Below are positions 61,073-64,000 of a stretch of DNA of 64,000 bases, in pieces. The stretch covers positions 2,294,001 to 2,358,000 of the forward strand of contig NZ_CP017297.1 of NCBI RefSeq assembly GCF_001969445.1, read 5' to 3'. Positions within the stretch are counted from its first letter, which is position 1. Every line of letters starts with the position of its first letter. The notes under the pieces were generated by a model that searched no databases, was not told the DNA's origin, and saw only the letters and a program-made list of their open reading frames with translations. The position numbers were made by a program, and so were the translations under genes. This DNA comes from Brachybacterium sp. P6-10-X1. Lineage in GTDB: Bacteria; Actinomycetota; Actinomycetes; Actinomycetales; Dermabacteraceae.

Positions 61073-62505
61073 GGCTCATCGCAGTTGAGGGGGTAGTCGC
61101 GGGGCGTGGGGTGGGCGCGTCATTGCCGGGATAGACGTCGAGGTCTCCCGATGATGGAAGTTCTGACGCTCGCCATCTGGAAGACCTCGACATGCTCAAC
61201 GCTACCTTTGACGACCCCGATCTGACGACCTTCACGCGCCTGGCGGAGCTTGGCCTGGTCGCCGTGGGGCAGCGGATCACGGCCTCACGGGCGGTGCTCG
61301 AGTGCCGGCTCGCTGAGGAGGATCCGTGGTGCCGCGCCTGCGGGGCACGAGCGACCTCGCGGGGCTCGATCACCCGGTCCCTCGCTCACGAGCCGTTCGG
61401 TCACCGGCCCACCACGCTGCTGCTGCGGATCCGCCGGTACCGGTGTGATCACTGCGGGAACCGGTGGCGCGAGGACACCACCGCTGCGGCACCCGAGCGG
61501 GCGAAACTCTCTCGCGGCGGGATGCGCTGGGCGCTGGAAGCCCTGGTCGTCGATCACCTCACGATCGCGCGGATCGCCGCCGGGCTCGGGGTGGCCTGGC
61601 ACACCGCCAACGACGCCGTCCTGGCCGAGGGCCAGCGGCTGCTGATCGATGACCCGACCCGCTTCGACGCCGTCCGCGTGATCGGGGTCGACGAGCACGT
61701 CTGGCGTCATACCCGGCGCGGCGACAAGTACGTCACCGTGATCATCGATCTCACCCCCGCCAGGGACAAGACCGGGCCGGCCAGGCTCCTGGACATGATC
61801 CCCGGCCGCTCCAAAGCCGCGTTCAAGGCCTGGCTCCAGGCGCGCCCCGAAGAGTGGAAGGACCGGATCGAGGTGGTCGCGATGGACGGTTTCACCGGCT
61901 TCAAGACCGCGACCGGCGAGGCGCTCCCGGGCGCGGTCGCGGTCATGGATCCCTTCCACGTCGTCCGCCTCGCCGGGGACGCGCTGGATGACTGCCGGCG
62001 ACGCGTCCAGCAGCAGCTCCACCAGCGCCGAGGCCGCAAGCACGACCCCCTCTACAAGTCCCGCCGCACCCTCCACACCGGCACCAAGCTGCTCACCGAT
62101 CGCCAATGCGAGCGCCTCAGCGCGCTGTTCGAGCGCGAGAAGCACGTCGCGGTCGAGGTGACCTGGGAGATCTACCAGGCCATGGTCGCCGCCTATCGAG
62201 AGCCCGACCGAGCGAAGGCCAGAGTGATGATGGAGAAGTTGATCGGGGCGCTTGGCAAGAAGGTCCCCGACGCCCTGCCCGAGCTGGCCAAGCTCGGCCG
62301 AACCCTGACGAAAAGGGCCGCGGACGTGCTGGCGTTCTTCGATCGGCCCGGCACCAGCAACGGCCCGACCGAGGCCATCAACGGCCGACTCGAACACCTC
62401 CGCGGCTCCGCCCTCGGGTTCCGCAACCTCACCCACTACATCGCCCGCGGCCTCCTCGAAGCAGGAGGCTTCAGACCCCTGCTACACCCTCAAATGCGAT
62501 GAGCC
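61073..62505 (+). mobile_element. Intact ISL3-family insertion sequence
   Basis: 1,433 bp. Left end GGCTCATCGCAGTTGAGGGG (61073 onward) and right end (reverse of 62482-62505) match at 22 of 24 positions. The eight bases before the left end (61065-61072) and after the right end (62506-62513) are both CGTTTCTC, a perfect target-site duplication of the size expected for ISL3. It carries one full transposase gene whose stop codon lies within the right repeat. The perfect duplication implies a recent insertion. Confidence 0.95.
61192..62502 (+). CDS. ISL3-family transposase
   Basis: 436 residues. N-terminal zinc-binding part with C-R-A-C and YRCDHCGNRW, then a helix-turn-helix-like segment (LTIARIAAGLGVAWHTANDAVL). 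DDE catalytic residues: Asp in VIGVDEHVWR, Asp in VAVMDPFHVVRLA and Glu in GPTEAINGRLEHLRG. Full length and uninterrupted, so the element is probably still active. Inverted repeats and target duplication are described in the element entry. Confidence 0.95.
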   Translation: MLNATFDDPDLTTFTRLAELGLVAVGQRITASRAVLECRLAEEDPWCRACGARATSRGSITRSLAHEPFGHRPTTLLLRIRRYRCDHCGNRWREDTTAAAPERAKLSRGGMRWALEALVVDHLTIARIAAGLGVAWHTANDAVLAEGQRLLIDDPTRFDAVRVIGVDEHVWRHTRRGDKYVTVIIDLTPARDKTGPARLLDMIPGRSKAAFKAWLQARPEEWKDRIEVVAMDGFTGFKTATGEALPGAVAVMDPFHVVRLAGDALDDCRRRVQQQLHQRRGRKHDPLYKSRRTLHTGTKLLTDRQCERLSALFEREKHVAVEVTWEIYQAMVAAYREPDRAKARVMMEKLIGALGKKVPDALPELAKLGRTLTKRAADVLAFFDRPGTSNGPTEAINGRLEHLRGSALGFRNLTHYIARGLLEAGGFRPLLHPQMR

Positions 62506-62672
62506 CGTTTCTCTGCACGAGTGACTCGACTACTCACAGCGGATGCGGACTCTTCGGACTGCCAGCAGCGCCACCGGCGGGCTCCACCTCACCCGGACCA
62601 CACGACGTGCGACCATTGAGCACCAACGCCGATCGGCCTGGTCTGCCCACCACTTCCCGAAGGATTCACCCC

Positions 62673-63836
62673 GTGGACGCCTCGCATCTGGATCACATCC
62701 TCGACCGGCTTCCGGACACCTCGGTGAACGTCTACGGCAAGGGCACGCAGCGCACCGTGATGGGCAGCTACATCCAAGCCGCCCGGGAGCTCGGTCGTCC
62801 GTACCGAGTCGCCGAGGACGACCGCGGCCGCCGGTATCTCCAGCTCCTGCGCCACGACGGCTCGCACCTGGGCGACATCGAGCCCGTCCTCCTCCCCGGC
62901 TGCTCCACGGCGACCAGAGCCATCTGCAACAACAAGATCACCACGGCGTCGGTCCTCTCGGGCCGGGGAGTCCGCACGCCCTTCACCGCGATCCACGGCC
63001 CGGACGACGTCGACCGCGCCTACGAGGATGCGTTCCGCACCGCGACGCAGGTGGTCATCAAGGCACGATCGCTCACCCTGGGCCGCGGCGTGTTCCTCAA
63101 CGTCACGAAGGAGAATTTCCGCGAGCACTTCTGGGCCTGTGTCGAGAAGCAGAAAGGAAGCCGCCGCCCGGATCTCCTGGTCCAGGAGATGGTGCCAGGA
63201 TTCGAGATGCGGGCCACCGTCGTCGAAGGGGAGCTCGACAACGTTCTGGTGCGCATCCCGGCGTACGTGGTCGGAGACGGAAGGTCCACCATCGACCGGC
63301 TCATCGACGCCAAGAACGAGCGGCGCTCACGATGCGCGTACTTCGGTACCAAGCTGATCGCGAGAGACCACAACCTGCGCTCCTACATGCAGGCCTACGG
63401 CCTCGACGGGTCCCAGATCCCGAAGGACGGCGAACGGGTGCTGCTCTCGTCGATCTCCAACGCGTCCTACGGCGGTGAGACGGCGATCGTGACCGATCTC
63501 GTGTCCGATCAGATCAAGGACACCGCCGTCCGAGCAGTGGCTGCGGTCCCCGGGCTCCGGACGGCCGGCGTGGACATCATGGCGGAGAGCTTCGACTCCG
63601 CGTCGCCCGTGGTGCTCGAGCTCAACTCGTTCCCCCACGCCCACCTGTCGATCTACCCCTACTTCGGTGCCGGCACCAACCCTCTCACCCGGTTCCTCCG
63701 CGCCTTCTACGCGGAGGACGCGAAACTCCGCGGAGCCATCGATGAGATTCCCTCCGAGGATCAGCATTTCCTCGCCGCCTATCAGCGCTTCTATGACCTG
63801 AAACACGCGTTGGAGGCAGCGGCGGTCACGGCCTGA
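62673..63836 (+). CDS. ATP-grasp ligase 2, cyanophycin-synthetase-like
   Basis: 387 residues from a GTG at 62673 with AAGGA eight bases upstream; the open frame further back runs into IS sequence and has low coding bias. Motifs in order: NNKITTASVLSGRGVRTPF, QVVIKARSLTLGRGVFLNV, DLLVQEMVPGFEMRATVVEG, VRIPAYVVGDGRSTIDRLID, then the cyanophycin-synthetase-like stretch with ERVLLSSISNASYGGETAIV, VTDLVSDQIKDTAVRAVAAVPGLRTAGVDIMAES and VVLELNSFPHAHLSIYPYFG. GC-rich, unlike ATP-grasp 1, so the two copies have different histories. It was probably next to AsnB-like gene 2 before the IS arrived. Confidence 0.82.
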   Translation: MDASHLDHILDRLPDTSVNVYGKGTQRTVMGSYIQAARELGRPYRVAEDDRGRRYLQLLRHDGSHLGDIEPVLLPGCSTATRAICNNKITTASVLSGRGVRTPFTAIHGPDDVDRAYEDAFRTATQVVIKARSLTLGRGVFLNVTKENFREHFWACVEKQKGSRRPDLLVQEMVPGFEMRATVVEGELDNVLVRIPAYVVGDGRSTIDRLIDAKNERRSRCAYFGTKLIARDHNLRSYMQAYGLDGSQIPKDGERVLLSSISNASYGGETAIVTDLVSDQIKDTAVRAVAAVPGLRTAGVDIMAESFDSASPVVLELNSFPHAHLSIYPYFGAGTNPLTRFLRAFYAEDAKLRGAIDEIPSEDQHFLAAYQRFYDLKHALEAAAVTA

Positions 63837-63983
63837 GCGCACGCCCGAATCGGTGCTGATCACCGGTTCAGCCAGATCGAGCAGTCAGCTCACCGGGCCT
63901 GAGCGAGGCAGATCTGATCACAGCTTCGCATCGACTCCGAGGCCGCTCTGTGCCCTCGCAAACTGCGAATTTACGCTAGTTGT

Positions 63984-64000
63984 ATGAAAACTCCTGACCC
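63984..64000 (+). CDS. Start of a next gene (cut by window end)
   Basis: ATG at 63984 reading MKTPD. It is preceded by TACGCT (63972-63977) and exactly six bases, the same leaderless promoter layout seen before three other genes in the window. Only five codons are visible, so nothing can be said about the product. Confidence 0.35.

Noticed and set aside
62499..62672. Possible fusion of the IS right end (ATG in the terminal repeat) to ATP-grasp 2
   Set aside because: The GTG at 62673 has its own AAGGA site and the upstream residues do not match the family; kept only as an outside possibility.
60917..62673. In the rejoined pre-insertion sequence the AsnB-like 2 frame stays open, after its TGA, into ATP-grasp 2
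   Set aside because: The linking ~104 codons have only ~66% GC at third positions, well below real genes here, and the TGA is intact; a fusion or readthrough protein is not supported.

Overview
The window is about 70% GC, gene-dense, uses many GTG starts and contains promoters placed six bases before the start codon (leaderless genes). Together with SipW-type signal peptidase substrates, LPxTG-like anchors, sulfatases and a teichoic/teichuronic-type glycopolymer cluster, this points to a high-GC Gram-positive actinobacterium. A Brachybacterium-like (Dermabacteraceae) host is my best guess, by gene content rather than any database match. No rRNA, tRNA or CRISPR array was seen.

Layout. 0-12.2 kb is cell surface: an MFS exporter cut by the window edge, a SipW-type signal peptidase fused to a surface domain with an LARTG anchor, three SipW-dependent secreted proteins, a YdeI-like protein, a small secreted protein, a DUF5819/HTTM pair, and a 1,414-residue repeat-rich anchored adhesin-like protein. 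12.9-16.7 kb holds a patatin lipase, a broken PEP-synthase-like gene and an Asp2/XcbB-like hydrolase. 16.9-22.6 kb is a sulfatase-tctC-tctB-tctA operon divergent from a SorC-type regulator. 22.6-29.9 kb is catabolic: FadR-type regulator, two SDRs, an MHS-family transporter, an alditol-oxidase-like flavoprotein, a VOC pseudogene, a zinc alcohol/formaldehyde dehydrogenase and a GlcG/HbpS protein. 30.1-31.7 kb is an isolated GTPase plus a small partner of unknown function. 31.7-37.5 kb is a second sulfatase locus, here joined to a carbohydrate ABC transporter and a divergent ROK regulator. 37.6-40.8 kb is a MacB/FtsX-type ABC exporter.

41-64 kb is a surface-glycopolymer region: DUF6270 protein, two-domain glycosyltransferase, CDP-glycerol glycerophosphotransferase-like enzyme, a second Asp2/XcbB-like hydrolase, hexapeptide acyltransferase, secreted GH79-like glycosidase, UDP-ManNAc-type dehydrogenase (WecC) and a GT4 glycosyltransferase. 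It runs into an atypical tail (54.8-63.8 kb) with two copies of an unusual module: an asparagine-synthetase-like ligase lacking the glutaminase cysteine, followed by a cyanophycin-synthetase-like ATP-grasp ligase. Copy 1 has a well-translated-looking 24-residue peptide ORF and a long hairpin between the two enzymes. Copy 2 is split by an intact ISL3-family element with a perfect 8-bp target duplication, and an older ISL3 remnant lies between the two copies. This doubled peptide-ligase module is the best candidate here for an undescribed system, either peptide/RiPP tailoring or amino-acyl decoration of the neighbouring polymer.
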